Source: JBNJFY01 sp051747265 (GTDB lineage Bacteria > Bacteroidota > Rhodothermia > Balneolales > Balneolaceae). From it: a stretch of 64,000 nucleotides of DNA. The notes under the pieces are model-generated. The model saw only the letters and a program-made list of their open reading frames with translations. It was not told the origin of the DNA and searched no databases. The position numbers and the translations under genes are program-made. Location of the stretch: assembly GCA_051747265.1 (NCBI GenBank), contig JBNJFY010000006.1, positions 124,001 through 188,000 on the forward strand. Reading direction: 5' to 3'. Of this stretch, positions 46,341 to 56,148 are shown piece after piece (the stretch's first letter is position 1; every line of letters begins with the position of its first letter).

Positions 46341-46387
46341 CATTCCGCGGAATCCGACCCAGGAGAATGGTCGGACACCACAGAATG
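46341..46387 (-). terminator. hairpin downstream of the halogenase-like gene
   Basis: CATTCCGCGGAATCCGACC (46341-46359) pairs imperfectly with GGTCGGACACCACAGAATG (46369-46387). On the minus strand it follows the halogenase-like stop by about 20 nt and is trailed by GTTCTTTT, as for an intrinsic terminator. Confidence 0.65.
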
Positions 46388-46405
46388 TGTTTTGGGGTTA
46401 AGGAA

Positions 46406-48031
46406 TTAGGCCATTTCGGGAAGCTTGAAATCAAACAGACCTTCACGGATATGATCCGGTGATTCGGTTTGACCCCATTGGATCAGCTTGCCTACCAGTT
46501 CGGGATTGTAGAAATCCACGTGTCGCGCGGACTCATCTCCCCAGTTGTACACATGCTTGGGCAACCACTCGGCTTGCTTCATCTCGTTGAGCATAATCTG
46601 AGAAGCTTCATCCGGGCTTATATCACCAGCTACAAAGGCATCCAAAGCATCGGCCATGGTCCGATACATAGCGTCTTTTTCCGCTGCAAATGGAGCCTGG
46701 TCGCCAGGGCAGGTTTCCTGCAATAAACGATCAAACTCAGCTTTCGAGCCCGAATCAAAATACTTGAAACAGTGGCGCTGAATATAGATATCATGAAACA
46801 GAATTTGAGCCAGCCACATCTGCGTCCACGCGTTCCACACCTTGAAATGGCCCATCGCTTTATAGGCGTTGCTGATCATAAAATCAGCTCCCATAATCTG
46901 TTCCTTATGCATCTGGTTAAGCGGCTCAAAGCGTTCTGCTGAGAAGTCGTCCTCATTGAAGGCATCCAGTAGTAAATGGGTAGCCAAGAAGATAGACTCA
47001 AACGTGTTAATCAGCCCGTTGGAGTAGAGCGGATCAATAAACCCAAAGGTGTTATTGGTCATATAGTGGCGGTGTCCAGCGGTTTGGCTAGAGGTGCGTT
47101 GTAGACGACCGGTTCGTACCCAGTGGCGGATCGGTTCTGTAGGTTGCAAGTGACGATCCATATCCGGGAATTGTGAGATAATGCTGTGGAATTCCTCCTC
47201 CGCGGTGAGTGACTCATCCACCGGATATTTCGTGTTATCTAGCATCAAACCGATACTGGCGTTTTTGGCGTTGGAGCGATCAAAGTTGTCGAAGGGGATC
47301 ACCCAAAGCCAACCGCCGTCGAATACGTGGTGCAAGGTCCCGTCGTGCAAACGATTAGACTGCTGGGGATGATCGTCCTCGGAAATGAGCTCATCGTAGG
47401 GAGGTAGCCCTTCCACATGCGTGAAAATACAGCGAGAGTTGGTGTTAAGATTATCGGGCTCTTCACGATATCCCATTTTTTGGGCCAGTATGGATTTACT
47501 TCCTGTGGCATCGATAAAGAAAGACCCCACAGCCGTGCCCTGGTTGGTGGTCACTTCCACTTGGTCTTCCTGTATATCCACATCGGTAATTTTGGTCATA
47601 TCCACATAATCCACACCATATTTTACCGCGGACTTGACCATATAATGATCGATATCTTCACGCACAAAATGACTTTCGCTGTAAAAGGGCAGATGCGGAG
47701 GAATCAACTGATGGCCATGCTCGCCGGTAAAGGGTTGACTTTTTTGGTGGTAAGCAAATCCGATGGAATGTTTGATACCACAGGAGGGGGTAACGTGATC
47801 AATGACTTGATCCGCGTCACTTAGATACTGGATTTCGGGAATGTCGAAATATTCGCCCACAATCCACATCCACATGGAGCTTTGCGGCAGTAAAGCTTCT
47901 CCAATGGCAAATCGGGGATGTTTCTTCGCCTCAATCATCAACACATCCAAACCGTTTTTGGCCAGGATCATGGATGTGGTGGAGGCGGAAATACCGGATC
48001 CGGCGATAATTACATCGTAGGAATTCTTCAT
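46406..48031 (-). CDS. flavin-dependent halogenase-like protein
   Basis: A 541-residue FAD enzyme. The FAD dinucleotide fold is IIAGSGISASTTSMIL near 8-23; the next helix has the GE motif (RFAIGEALLPQS near 41-52), and GGWLWVIPF near 242 is the WxWxIP motif of flavin-dependent halogenases, which separates them from monooxygenases. A Lys in CGIKHSIGF near 90 may be the catalytic lysine. The C-terminal region (about 370-541) is all helical. Halogenation or hydroxylation of an aromatic substrate is inferred; no biosynthetic cluster surrounds it. The AraC gene upstream on the same strand may regulate it. Confidence 0.76.
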   Translation of the reverse strand: MKNSYDVIIAGSGISASTTSMILAKNGLDVLMIEAKKHPRFAIGEALLPQSSMWMWIVGEYFDIPEIQYLSDADQVIDHVTPSCGIKHSIGFAYHQKSQPFTGEHGHQLIPPHLPFYSESHFVREDIDHYMVKSAVKYGVDYVDMTKITDVDIQEDQVEVTTNQGTAVGSFFIDATGSKSILAQKMGYREEPDNLNTNSRCIFTHVEGLPPYDELISEDDHPQQSNRLHDGTLHHVFDGGWLWVIPFDNFDRSNAKNASIGLMLDNTKYPVDESLTAEEEFHSIISQFPDMDRHLQPTEPIRHWVRTGRLQRTSSQTAGHRHYMTNNTFGFIDPLYSNGLINTFESIFLATHLLLDAFNEDDFSAERFEPLNQMHKEQIMGADFMISNAYKAMGHFKVWNAWTQMWLAQILFHDIYIQRHCFKYFDSGSKAEFDRLLQETCPGDQAPFAAEKDAMYRTMADALDAFVAGDISPDEASQIMLNEMKQAEWLPKHVYNWGDESARHVDFYNPELVGKLIQWGQTESPDHIREGLFDFKLPEMA

Positions 48032-48215
48032 AACTGCTCAGTTTTGGTGATGGTTAAACTTAATGGCATCGAAATGGGGGAGTGGCTATAAATAAAAGAC
48101 CAAGCCGTGTTGATTAGTCCCCGAAAAAAGAAATTTCGAAGTTATACTAAGCAGGAAGGCATCGTTTCAATTGTAAAAATGTAAACAACAGGAATTATGG
48201 GGTGCTATATGATGC

Positions 48216-49073
48216 TCAACTGTTGAAATAAGTTTGTTGCACGGGCATTTTATCCAACCGGTTATGCAGAAAGGCCGAAGGAGCAGTGCCGGTCATCTGT
48301 TTAAACTCCTTGATAAAGTGGCTTTGATCATAAAAGTGATACCGGTGAGCCAAAGCGGTTAAACTGTCTATAGATCCGCTATTCAGCTCATCCAGAATAC
48401 GATTGGTGCGTACGATTTTTTGGTAGGTCTTCAGCCCAAATCCAATTTCCTGTTTGAACAAACGATGCAAATATTGCCGGCTGTATCCGGTTTCTTGTTG
48501 CAGCCGTTTAATACGCAGGGTAGGCGTAACTTCAATCTTTTTGCGCATCCAACTCACCAGTTGGTTTTGTTTTTCATCCAGGTGGGAGGCTAAATCATTC
48601 AGCCATTGGGTGATCATGGCCATACGCGTATATGGGGAATCAGCCAATTGCAGTTGTTCCCGTACATTGCGTAACTGCGGAAGGTGATCCTTCATGGGCA
48701 GAACCGTATTGGTAAGCTCTTGAGTAGATAGGTCAAAGAGCTTGGGGAACACGAAGGGTTTAAAGTTGATAATGAACAGATGCAGCGGATGATCCAGCAT
48801 CAGTTCGAACAGCTTGGTATGCGATCCCCGAACAACAATATCGGTGCATGTATCTACCTTATCTGTAGTGTGATTTCGCCCTTTGACGGCTTTTCCAGAT
48901 AAATTGAATACTAGTTCAAATTTAGCAATCGGATAATTTCGGAGCAGTCTGGATGATGGACGGCCGGTGATTTCAAACATGCAGTCTACCACGTGAGAGA
49001 GTGGCGATCGCGGTTTATGCAGGATATACCGCATCCCCTGCATTTGGAATTGCTGAAATTGCTTAACTCCCAT
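48216..49073 (-). CDS. AraC-family transcriptional regulator
   Basis: A 285-residue regulator with an N-terminal sensor domain (about 1-170) and a C-terminal double helix-turn-helix: LRIKRLQQETGYSRQYLHRLFK near 192 and LTALAHRYHFYDQSHFIKEFK near 245, ending in the AraC signature GTAPSAFL. Ligand unknown; the N-terminus shows no cupin-type arabinose motif. Located between the halogenase-like gene (184 bp downstream) and a divergent FAD dehydrogenase, either of which may be its target. Confidence 0.9.
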   Translation of the reverse strand: MGVKQFQQFQMQGMRYILHKPRSPLSHVVDCMFEITGRPSSRLLRNYPIAKFELVFNLSGKAVKGRNHTTDKVDTCTDIVVRGSHTKLFELMLDHPLHLFIINFKPFVFPKLFDLSTQELTNTVLPMKDHLPQLRNVREQLQLADSPYTRMAMITQWLNDLASHLDEKQNQLVSWMRKKIEVTPTLRIKRLQQETGYSRQYLHRLFKQEIGFGLKTYQKIVRTNRILDELNSGSIDSLTALAHRYHFYDQSHFIKEFKQMTGTAPSAFLHNRLDKMPVQQTYFNS

Positions 49074-49335
49074 TATACCCCGTTTGATATGATTTAACTC
49101 CCCAATCCATCAGTATAACACTGTCGATAGTATAGGAAAGTGGAACGCCTTTGGAAAGTAAATATAAGTGTAATTACCTCAACGGCTTAGTGAACTTTCT
49201 CGATAAGCATCTGTAGGGCGATCGACGATCGGAGGTCCGATGGGCTTCGAATGTTGAAGTTGGATGTCAAAATTGGTCTCTTGCCTAAGAATTATGGATC
49301 CTTGTACAATAGGGAATATAAACAGGAGCGATTCT
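49074..49335. promoter_or_regulatory. divergent promoter region, AraC / FAD dehydrogenase
   Basis: 262 bp. Contains the palindrome CGATCGACGATCG (49219-49231) and a Shine-Dalgarno AGGAG (49324-49328), 7 nt before ATG 49336, that fixes the start of the dehydrogenase. Confidence 0.5.
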
Positions 49336-50997
49336 ATGGCACAGCAAGTGGATGTAGTAATTGTTGGAGGTGGATTGGCCGGTTTGGTGGCTGCCGCGGA
49401 ATTGGGCGATACCGGTAAGAAGGTCATCATTGTAGAACAAGAGGGGCCCCATTCACTGGGCGGACAAGCATTCTGGTCACTCGGCGGATTGTTTCTGGTG
49501 AATACCCCTGAACAACGCCGAATGGGCATCAAGGATAGTGCCGAACTGGCCTGGCAGGATTGGTTGGGCTCCGCGCAGTTCGATCGTCCGGAAGATCACT
49601 GGCCGCGCAAAGTGGCAGAGGCCTATGTGGAATGGTCCGCAGGAGAGATGCGATCCTGGTTGCGAAATCAAGGCGTTCGCTTTTTCCCTGTGGTTGGATG
49701 GGCCGAGCGGGGCGGTGGATTGGCTCACGGTCACGGTAACACGGTTCCTCGCTTTCACATCACCTGGGGCACCGGACCCGGTATCGTAAAGCCGTTTGAG
49801 CGTCGCGTTCGGGAGCACGTGAATAATGGATTGATCGAGCTGAAATTCCGTCACCGGGTGAGTCATATCAATAAGGAGGGAAATCGCATCAGTGGCGTGG
49901 CCGGTGAGGTGCTGGCACCTTCCAACGTAAAGCGGGGAGAGCGATCCAATCGGGAGGTAATTGAAGAATTCGAAATTAAAGCCGAAGCCGTAATTGTAGC
50001 TTCCGGTGGTATCGGTGGAGATTTGGAAAAAGTGCGTAAAAACTGGCCAACCAATCGATTAGGTCAAGCACCACAGAAGATGATCAAAGGCGTTCCTCAT
50101 CATGTAGATGGAAGAATGATGGGCATTACCGAACAAGAGGCCGGTGCCGCGGTGATCAACAGCGATCGTATGTGGCATTACACCGAAGGCATCAAAAACT
50201 GGGATCCTATCTGGCCGGATCACGGCATCCGCATCCTGCCCGGACCCTCTTCGCTCTGGTTCGATGCCGAAGGCCGACGCCTGCCGCCACCCTGTATGCC
50301 CGGATTCGACACCCTAACCACCCTGAAACACATTTTGAGCACCGGTTACGAATATTCCTGGTTTGTGCTCACACAGTCGATCATCGAAAAGGAATTCGCA
50401 CTCTCCGGCTCCGAACAAAACCCCGACCTGACCAACGGGGGATGGGGGACCGTACTCAAAAGTCGTTTGGGCAAAGGGGCCACCGGACCGGTGGAGGCCT
50501 TCAAAAAGCACGGCGAAGATTTCGTGATTAGCGATAATTTGGAGGATCTGGCTAACGGCATGAATGAGCTCACCCAGCAATCCCTCATCAACCAAAGCGA
50601 ACTTCGTGACCAGATCGAAGCCCGTGACCGAGAATTAGCCAACGCCTTTTCAAAGGATGCCCAAGTCATCGCCCTGCGTGGCACACAATCCTATTGGGGC
50701 GACAAACTGATCCGTACCGCCAACCCTCATCCGATCTTGGATTCCGATCACGGTCCGCTCATCGCGGTACGTCTAAATCTGCTTACTCGTAAAACACTGG
50801 GTGGTTTGCATACCAATCTCAACAGCCAAGTGCTGGATCCCAACGGTGATCCCATCCCCGGACTCTACGCCGCCGGTGAAGTAGCCGGATTCGGCGGGGG
50901 AGGATATCACGGCTACAACGCGCTGGAAGGCACGTTTTTGGGTGGGTGCATTTTTTCAGGGAGACACGCCGGGCGTCATGCGGCAAAATTGGTATAG
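49336..50997 (+). CDS. FAD-binding dehydrogenase (fumarate reductase/KstD-like)
   Basis: A 553-residue FAD_binding_2 flavoprotein. It opens VVIVGGGLAGLVAAAELG and the FAD-binding fold closes with YAAGEVAGFGGGGYHGYNALEG near residue 515. The family oxidises or reduces C-C double bonds (fumarate reductase flavoprotein, 3-ketosteroid dehydrogenase); the substrate is unclear. I chose ATG 49336 because AGGAG lies 7 nt before it and the protein then begins at the FAD motif; earlier TTG codons are not supported. No heme or iron-sulfur subunit is adjacent, so it likely acts alone. Confidence 0.88.
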   Translation: MAQQVDVVIVGGGLAGLVAAAELGDTGKKVIIVEQEGPHSLGGQAFWSLGGLFLVNTPEQRRMGIKDSAELAWQDWLGSAQFDRPEDHWPRKVAEAYVEWSAGEMRSWLRNQGVRFFPVVGWAERGGGLAHGHGNTVPRFHITWGTGPGIVKPFERRVREHVNNGLIELKFRHRVSHINKEGNRISGVAGEVLAPSNVKRGERSNREVIEEFEIKAEAVIVASGGIGGDLEKVRKNWPTNRLGQAPQKMIKGVPHHVDGRMMGITEQEAGAAVINSDRMWHYTEGIKNWDPIWPDHGIRILPGPSSLWFDAEGRRLPPPCMPGFDTLTTLKHILSTGYEYSWFVLTQSIIEKEFALSGSEQNPDLTNGGWGTVLKSRLGKGATGPVEAFKKHGEDFVISDNLEDLANGMNELTQQSLINQSELRDQIEARDRELANAFSKDAQVIALRGTQSYWGDKLIRTANPHPILDSDHGPLIAVRLNLLTRKTLGGLHTNLNSQVLDPNGDPIPGLYAAGEVAGFGGGGYHGYNALEGTFLGGCIFSGRHAGRHAAKLV

Positions 50998-51292
50998 CTT
51001 CACCCCTAGGCCAATTATGTATCTGCGGAATTCCTAATATGCCAATTAACGTAAATGCTGTGAACAACTCTATTTTGGCAGTCCGTTTCTGTGCTGCCTA
51101 TCCGCAAATTCAAAAACAGGTCGTATAAGCCCAAGCCGAAGAATCAGCTCTAATGGGTAGATGAGCCAGAATTTGGGAGGAGTGTAATTAAACAAAGTTC
51201 ATTATTAAAAATGCTGACAACTCTTATATTTAGCTCGCACTCTGGAAGGTAACCAAGGATGGTGCCATAAAATCATTTGCTAACAGATAGAT

Positions 51293-53038
51293 ATGGAATA
51301 CGGATTTTCCGATTTTCTGCAATTGATCGGGTCACTGGGGATTTTCATTTATGGGATGAAGGTATTCAGTGATGGACTTCAAAAAGTGGCTGGTAACAAG
51401 CTGCGAACGATTTTAAAAGGGATGACCAGCACTCGATTTCGAGGAGTGTTGACCGGATTTGCCACAACTACCGTCACGCAATCTTCGTCCACCACCACAG
51501 TTATGGTGGTTAGTTTCGTGAATGCCGGTTTAATCACCTTCCTGGAATCTACCGGTGTGGTCATGGGGGCCAATATCGGTACCACAGTAACCGCCTGGAT
51601 GATCTCCATCTTCGGATTCAAGATGAAGATTACGCCTATCGCCATCATGCTGATTGGCGTTTTTTTTCCCTTCATCTTTTTTGGTAAGGAAAAGCTGCGC
51701 AACCTGGCTGAGGCCATGATCGGATTCGGAATCCTGTTTATCGGTTTGGATTTTATCAAAAATGGGGTACCCAACATTGCCGAAAATCCGGAAATGTTCA
51801 TGTTCCTGGACCAGTTCACCGAGTTTGGGTTTCTCTCTATCCTTATTTTTGTGGTTGCGGGTACGTTACTGACCTTGGTCACTCAGTCTTCCTCAGCCGC
51901 TTCGGCCATTACACTGGTCATGCTTTTCGAGGGATGGATCGACTTTCCCATTGCCGCGGCCATGGTGTTGGGCGAAAACATCGGAACTACGGTTACGGCC
52001 AATATTGCGGCGGTGGTAGGGAATGTATATGCCAAACAAGCGGCGCGCTTTCATTTTGTGTTCAACGTATTTGGGGTGATCTGGATGCTGGCCCTGATCC
52101 ACCCGTTCCTCATGGGTATTGATATGACCATGAGTTATTTCATACCGGGATCGGAATCAATTTTACATGCCACAGATGAAATAGGACGGGGTAACGCGAC
52201 GCTGGCCTTATCGCTGTTTCACAGCACCTTCAATGTGATTAATGTGATGCTGATGATTGCATTTGTCCCTCGCATTGTGAAGTTCATAAAGAGGATCCAA
52301 TCGGATAAAAAGGCCAAGGACAAGCAACATCGTCTGCAATACATTTCTTCGGGCATGATGTCGTCACCGGAGTTATCCATTTCGCAAGCCCACAAAGAGA
52401 TCGAGCTGTTTGCTAAGCTAATTGAGAAAATGCACTTCAGCATGCAAGGCCTGTTGTACAACAAGCTGAATAAGCAAGAACAGTTTCTGAAGAAAATCGA
52501 AAAGCGGGAGAGCATCACCGACAATATTGAGCTGGAGATCGCCGAGTATCTGACTAAAATATCCAGTTATAATCTAACGGAAAGCAATACGCGCCGCATA
52601 CGGGGCATGCACAGTATGATAAATGATCTGGAGCGGATTGGAGACATCTACTATCAGATGTCCAAAAACTATGAGCGTATGGATAAAGAAGGGAATTATC
52701 TGCCCTATATCGCGCTAGAAAAAATCATCCAAATGATGGATCTGGTGCATGATGCCATTCGACATGTGCGAGAAAACTTAGCGCTTGAAATAGAAGAAAT
52801 TGACTTGGATAAAGCCTTAGAACTTGAAGAGGCGATAAATGAATGCCGAGATGAGTTGTTGGAATTTCATTATAGTAAATTGGAGAACAACGAATACTCC
52901 AATAAAGTGGGTTTCGTCTTCCTTGATTATATCAACCGTCTGGAGAAAATCGGGGATCACCTATTTAATGTAAATGAGGCCATCGCCGGAGTAAAAGTAA
53001 AAGCCGCCTACGAGGAGGTTGTAGAGGAGCGAGGGTAA
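51293..53038 (+). CDS. Na/Pi cotransporter family protein with PhoU-like tail
   Basis: A 581-residue inner-membrane protein of the NptA/SLC34-like family. The two inverted halves each carry the transport QSSS motif: TVTQSSSTTTVMVVSFV near 63 and LVTQSSSAASAITLVML near 200, with GANIGTTVTAWM and GENIGTTVTAN. Residues about 350-575 form a PhoU-like helical bundle that may sense phosphate status. Likely imports phosphate with sodium. Monocistronic; the 295 bp upstream shows no other gene. Confidence 0.94.
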   Translation: MEYGFSDFLQLIGSLGIFIYGMKVFSDGLQKVAGNKLRTILKGMTSTRFRGVLTGFATTTVTQSSSTTTVMVVSFVNAGLITFLESTGVVMGANIGTTVTAWMISIFGFKMKITPIAIMLIGVFFPFIFFGKEKLRNLAEAMIGFGILFIGLDFIKNGVPNIAENPEMFMFLDQFTEFGFLSILIFVVAGTLLTLVTQSSSAASAITLVMLFEGWIDFPIAAAMVLGENIGTTVTANIAAVVGNVYAKQAARFHFVFNVFGVIWMLALIHPFLMGIDMTMSYFIPGSESILHATDEIGRGNATLALSLFHSTFNVINVMLMIAFVPRIVKFIKRIQSDKKAKDKQHRLQYISSGMMSSPELSISQAHKEIELFAKLIEKMHFSMQGLLYNKLNKQEQFLKKIEKRESITDNIELEIAEYLTKISSYNLTESNTRRIRGMHSMINDLERIGDIYYQMSKNYERMDKEGNYLPYIALEKIIQMMDLVHDAIRHVRENLALEIEEIDLDKALELEEAINECRDELLEFHYSKLENNEYSNKVGFVFLDYINRLEKIGDHLFNVNEAIAGVKVKAAYEEVVEERG

Positions 53039-53383
53039 TTTTCAGACCGGCCAGCAAAACGATAGAATACCGGAGTGTGTCTAGCCCCAATGGTGCAAGC
53101 ATCTACTTGGACCATGTTTTATAACGCATCATTGAAAAGGATGGGGCACAAGTGATGCTTCACTTAACACTTGCACCAGGTTGGGGGGCACTGATCTACT
53201 GACCGAACCCCCATCATCAAACTCAGTGCCCGGAAATTTCAAAGCGCTCTAACTCCTTGGACACTGTAATCCCCCAAAATGCCTGTGCCATACACTTGCA
53301 GGGTGCTGTAATCAAGGGAGTGGCGTTAACATCTAAACCGACATATCGTATAGATTTGGTCAGTTTTAATAAAAGAATTCTCA
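53039..53383. other. intergenic region carrying interspersed repeat copy A
   Basis: 345 bp without genes. Copy A of the CAAGC..ACCAGG repeat occupies 53096-53180; the rest shows no clear structure. Confidence 0.5.
53096..53180. repeat. interspersed repeat family, copy A
   Basis: 85-bp copy beginning CAAGCATCTACTTGG and ending CTTGCACCAGG. It lacks the internal segment of about 25 nt (TGCCTAAGCTTTTCGCTGA type) present in copies B and C. Confidence 0.8.
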
Positions 53384-54208
53384 ATGTCGATGATGAATAG
53401 TAAGCTACCCACAGTCATAGTTCTTTCTATTCTTATCTCCATTCCCAGCCTGTTAATCGCTCAGTCAGATTCAGGGGGTGATCCAGAATACGATAACATT
53501 CAGGTGATGGTACTGGGTTCGTTTCATTTTCACCAGGTAGTAGACCAGTATGATGTGAAAAGCGAGTCCCATCAAAAGGAACTCAAGGCCGTCATTACGT
53601 CCATAGCTGATTTTAAGCCGGATAAAATTGCTCTTGAAGCTCCACATAAAGATGCAGCTCAGTACGACAGTCTATATCGATCTTATGTGCAGGGAAAACA
53701 TGTCTTGACGCGTAACGAACGGCAACAACTGGGTTTTCGAATCGCGAATAGGCTCAATCATGAAGAAATTTTTTCCATAGATGTTAAACAGCCTTGGCCA
53801 TACGCCGAGATCATGCGCTGGGCCGAAGAACATAATCCACAGTTTTTGGAATTTTATTCAGCATGGAAAAAGGAGATGAGCAATATCAGCGATAGCCTGT
53901 ACCAAGAGGCCTCACTTATGGAGATTTTACGTTGGTTAAATAGCAAAGAATATCAGGATAAGCTTGCTGCAGTCAGATTAAGAAGATCCGAATTGGGAAA
54001 AGGAGAGAACTACGTGGGCGTCAAACCTATGGCATCTTCGTATGAGCGAAATTTGAAAATCTTCTCCAACCTAGCCCGTGCGGCTCAATGGGGGGACCGG
54101 ATATTGGTTATTTACGGATCCGGACACAACTATTTCTTAGAAGAACTGGTAAGTTTGCATCCGGATATGAGCTTGGTAGACGTATCAGAATATCTTACCG
54201 CCAATTAA
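53384..54208 (+). CDS. secreted DUF5694 (TraB-like) protein
   Basis: A 274-residue exported protein (signal ends about LLIAQSD). The body fits DUF5694: MVLGSFHFHQVVDQYDVKS near 36, KPDKIALEAPHKD near 78, and a late IYGSGHNYFLEEL near 245. This is the TraB/PrgY/GumN-like fold with conserved His/Glu, suggesting a metalloprotease, but activity is unproven for this subfamily. Alternative starts at 53390 and 53393. Stands alone between repeats. Confidence 0.82.
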   Translation: MSMMNSKLPTVIVLSILISIPSLLIAQSDSGGDPEYDNIQVMVLGSFHFHQVVDQYDVKSESHQKELKAVITSIADFKPDKIALEAPHKDAAQYDSLYRSYVQGKHVLTRNERQQLGFRIANRLNHEEIFSIDVKQPWPYAEIMRWAEEHNPQFLEFYSAWKKEMSNISDSLYQEASLMEILRWLNSKEYQDKLAAVRLRRSELGKGENYVGVKPMASSYERNLKIFSNLARAAQWGDRILVIYGSGHNYFLEELVSLHPDMSLVDVSEYLTAN

Positions 54209-54210
54209 TT

Positions 54211-54320
54211 CAAGCATCCCCTTGGACTATGTTTTATAACGCATCATTGGAAAGGATGTGCCTAAGCTTTTCGCTGATGAATAGGGCGCAAGTGACGCTT
54301 CGCTTAACACTTACACCAGG
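54211..54320. repeat. interspersed repeat family, copy B
   Basis: 110-bp full-length copy, CAAGCATCCCCTTGGACTAT to TTACACCAGG. It starts 2 nt after the DUF5694 stop codon. Confidence 0.85.
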
Positions 54321-54338
54321 TAGAGGAAAATTCAATAT

Positions 54339-54437
54339 GGTCATACCGAGTGGAGCTTTGCGGAGCGCGGGAATCCCCGAATGTGCCTCCCGCAGTTCAC
54401 GTGGAGATCGCCACGGCCTATCGGCCTCGCGATGACA
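54339..54437. repeat. GTCAT..ATGAC-bounded repeat between copies B and C
   Basis: About 99 bp opening GGTCATACCGAG and closing CTCGCGATGACA, i.e. inverted GTCATnnnGAG ends, with an inner GGAATCC and GAGATCGCC. It belongs to the widespread GTCATTGCGAG class of bacterial intergenic repeats, as does the core of the element at 29412-29539. Confidence 0.55.
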
Positions 54438-54452
54438 GTATTCCCAAAGGTT

Positions 54453-54546
54453 CAAGCATCCCCTTGGACTATGTTTTATAACGTATCATTGGAAAGGATG
54501 AGCCTAAGCTTTTCGTTGATGGATAGGGTACAAGTAACGCTTGCGC
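54453..54546. repeat. interspersed repeat family, copy C
   Basis: 94-bp copy in the same orientation as A and B, nearly identical to B over its first 85 bp but lacking the terminal CTTAACACTTNCACCAGG block. Confidence 0.8.
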
Positions 54547-54614
54547 CCAATAAGTGTTCCAGCAGGGCGAATGATTGGATTAGAGAGAGGTAGCCGCTGA
54601 CTACAACATGCGTT

Positions 54615-55286
54615 TTAATCAGTGCGGCAATTGATAGGCTCCGTTTTTTTATATCGGCTAAAGATAAACCAACCTCCCCACAAGGCAGCAGACATTGATA
54701 TTGCCGTATAGATGGCCGGCATAGGATTATCAATAGAACTTACGGATCCGGCGTACGCAGCAATTAACGCATAGGGGATGCTGCTTAATGACCAAGCCAA
54801 GATAAACTTGGAGAAGCTCATTTTCGTGATTCCCGCCAAGCAAGCAGACAATTCGGGGAAAATGGGTACGGCTCGACTCATCAGGATCATAGCAAACCCA
54901 TAATTGTCGAACGTTAAGATGGTTTCGGTCCGACGTTCAGGATCTTTGATTAAAAATTTAAACAGCACATCTCCATATCTGTGACTCAGTAGATAGCCCG
55001 AAAGTCCAGCCATCATCATTCCGCTAATGGCACTAAGACCACCTAGGGGAAAACCGAGAAAAAATCCTGCTAAAAGGGATATGGTGAGTGTTGGAACGGC
55101 AACAAATAAATCAGCAAAAAGTAATAATACGACTATGAGTGCCACATAAGCAGGGGAAAAATGATCGGCTAGATGCAGCCAATGTTCAATCTGCTCGATG
55201 GTTAGCATTCCAGTCAGATTAGCCACCAAAAAAGTGGACGCAAACATCAGGGCCAGCACAAAAACTAATTTAATCAAATCTCTCAT
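54615..55286 (-). CDS. TVP38/TMEM64-family membrane protein
   Basis: A 223-residue DedA-superfamily protein with about five or six helices. The family core is present: LFVAVPTLTISLLAGFFLG near 62 and the re-entrant FDNYGFAMILMSRAVPIFPELSACLAGIT abbreviated near 130-155 (the F/G..R..P motif). DedA/TVP38 proteins are lipid scramblase-like; function here unknown. It ends 32 bp upstream of the SDR gene on the same strand, so the pair is probably an operon. Confidence 0.87.
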   Translation of the reverse strand: MRDLIKLVFVLALMFASTFLVANLTGMLTIEQIEHWLHLADHFSPAYVALIVVLLLFADLFVAVPTLTISLLAGFFLGFPLGGLSAISGMMMAGLSGYLLSHRYGDVLFKFLIKDPERRTETILTFDNYGFAMILMSRAVPIFPELSACLAGITKMSFSKFILAWSLSSIPYALIAAYAGSVSSIDNPMPAIYTAISMSAALWGGWFIFSRYKKTEPINCRTD

Positions 55287-55318
55287 CAGGAATCGGTTGT
55301 AGGACCAGAAGGAAGTTA

Positions 55319-56062
55319 TTACTCGCCACCATCTTTAAGCATACGATCGGCAAATGAAGGGCTGATCCGGCGGAGCAGCTTTAGCCATTTTACTTTTCCA
55401 ATGGGTATCTCATACTGATTTTCTTGAAACTGCTTGATGAATGACCGACTCAACTGGGCAGGAGAAATTTTACCGTTGCCTCGTCCCTTGGTCATGTTGG
55501 TATCAACCAGGGGAGGAAGTATTTCAAAAACGCTGACCTCGCTATCCTCCAACTGATATCGCAATGATTTAGTGAATATGTGTATGGCCGCTTTGGAGCC
55601 ACAATAGACCGGAGCCTGTTTTTTGGGCGCAAGGGCCAAGGCGGATGAGATATTTACAATAGCGGGCTGATCATTAAGTCTTATGACAGGCAATAATAAA
55701 CCGATAAGTGAAAGTGGAGCATAGAGATTGATATCCAATTCGCGTTTGATTTTATCAGCAATATGCTGTTCATCCGTATAATGATAATTGTACTGAATAC
55801 CGGCATTATTGATCAGAATATTGGTGTCCGGATGTTTTTCTTCGACAAATAAGACTAGTTCCTCGAATTGCGTGCGATCAGCCAGATCACATTTATAGGG
55901 AATGACATTTTCCGACAAGGAACGTAGCGCGTTAAACTTGTTCTCATCTCGACCAACTGCAATAATTTGGTTGTTTCTGTACTTAAGAAACTCCTTGGTG
56001 AGTGCCTTTCCTATTCCGGCCGTGGCCCCGGTAATCAATATTTTGTTGTTCGCTAATTCCAT
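55319..56062 (-). CDS. short-chain dehydrogenase/reductase
   Basis: A 247-residue classical SDR: NAD(P) motif TGATAGIGK near 11, NNAGIQYN near 87, Ser in ISSALALAP near 140 and the catalytic YCGSK near 155. Resembles DltE-type SDRs. The C-terminal 30 residues are amphipathic and basic. Substrate unknown. Preceded by a Crp/Fnr gene 86 bp upstream that may control it. Confidence 0.9.
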   Translation of the reverse strand: MELANNKILITGATAGIGKALTKEFLKYRNNQIIAVGRDENKFNALRSLSENVIPYKCDLADRTQFEELVLFVEEKHPDTNILINNAGIQYNYHYTDEQHIADKIKRELDINLYAPLSLIGLLLPVIRLNDQPAIVNISSALALAPKKQAPVYCGSKAAIHIFTKSLRYQLEDSEVSVFEILPPLVDTNMTKGRGNGKISPAQLSRSFIKQFQENQYEIPIGKVKWLKLLRRISPSFADRMLKDGGE

Positions 56063-56148
56063 AAAGATGTGTTTGGTTGCAATGGATGTTTATGGAAAAG
56101 CTAGGCGGGGATTACCTCAAGCTCATGTACATATGTAAATAAATGGAA

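Noticed and set aside
49264..49335. 24-residue N-terminal extension of the FAD dehydrogenase
   Set aside because: A well-placed AGGAG and the FAD motif position support ATG 49336.
54088..54593. Short open frames sharing the words FSLM-RAQVTLRLTL across repeats B, C and D
   Set aside because: The similarity comes from the DNA repeat itself; the frames have no common start, length or conserved end.
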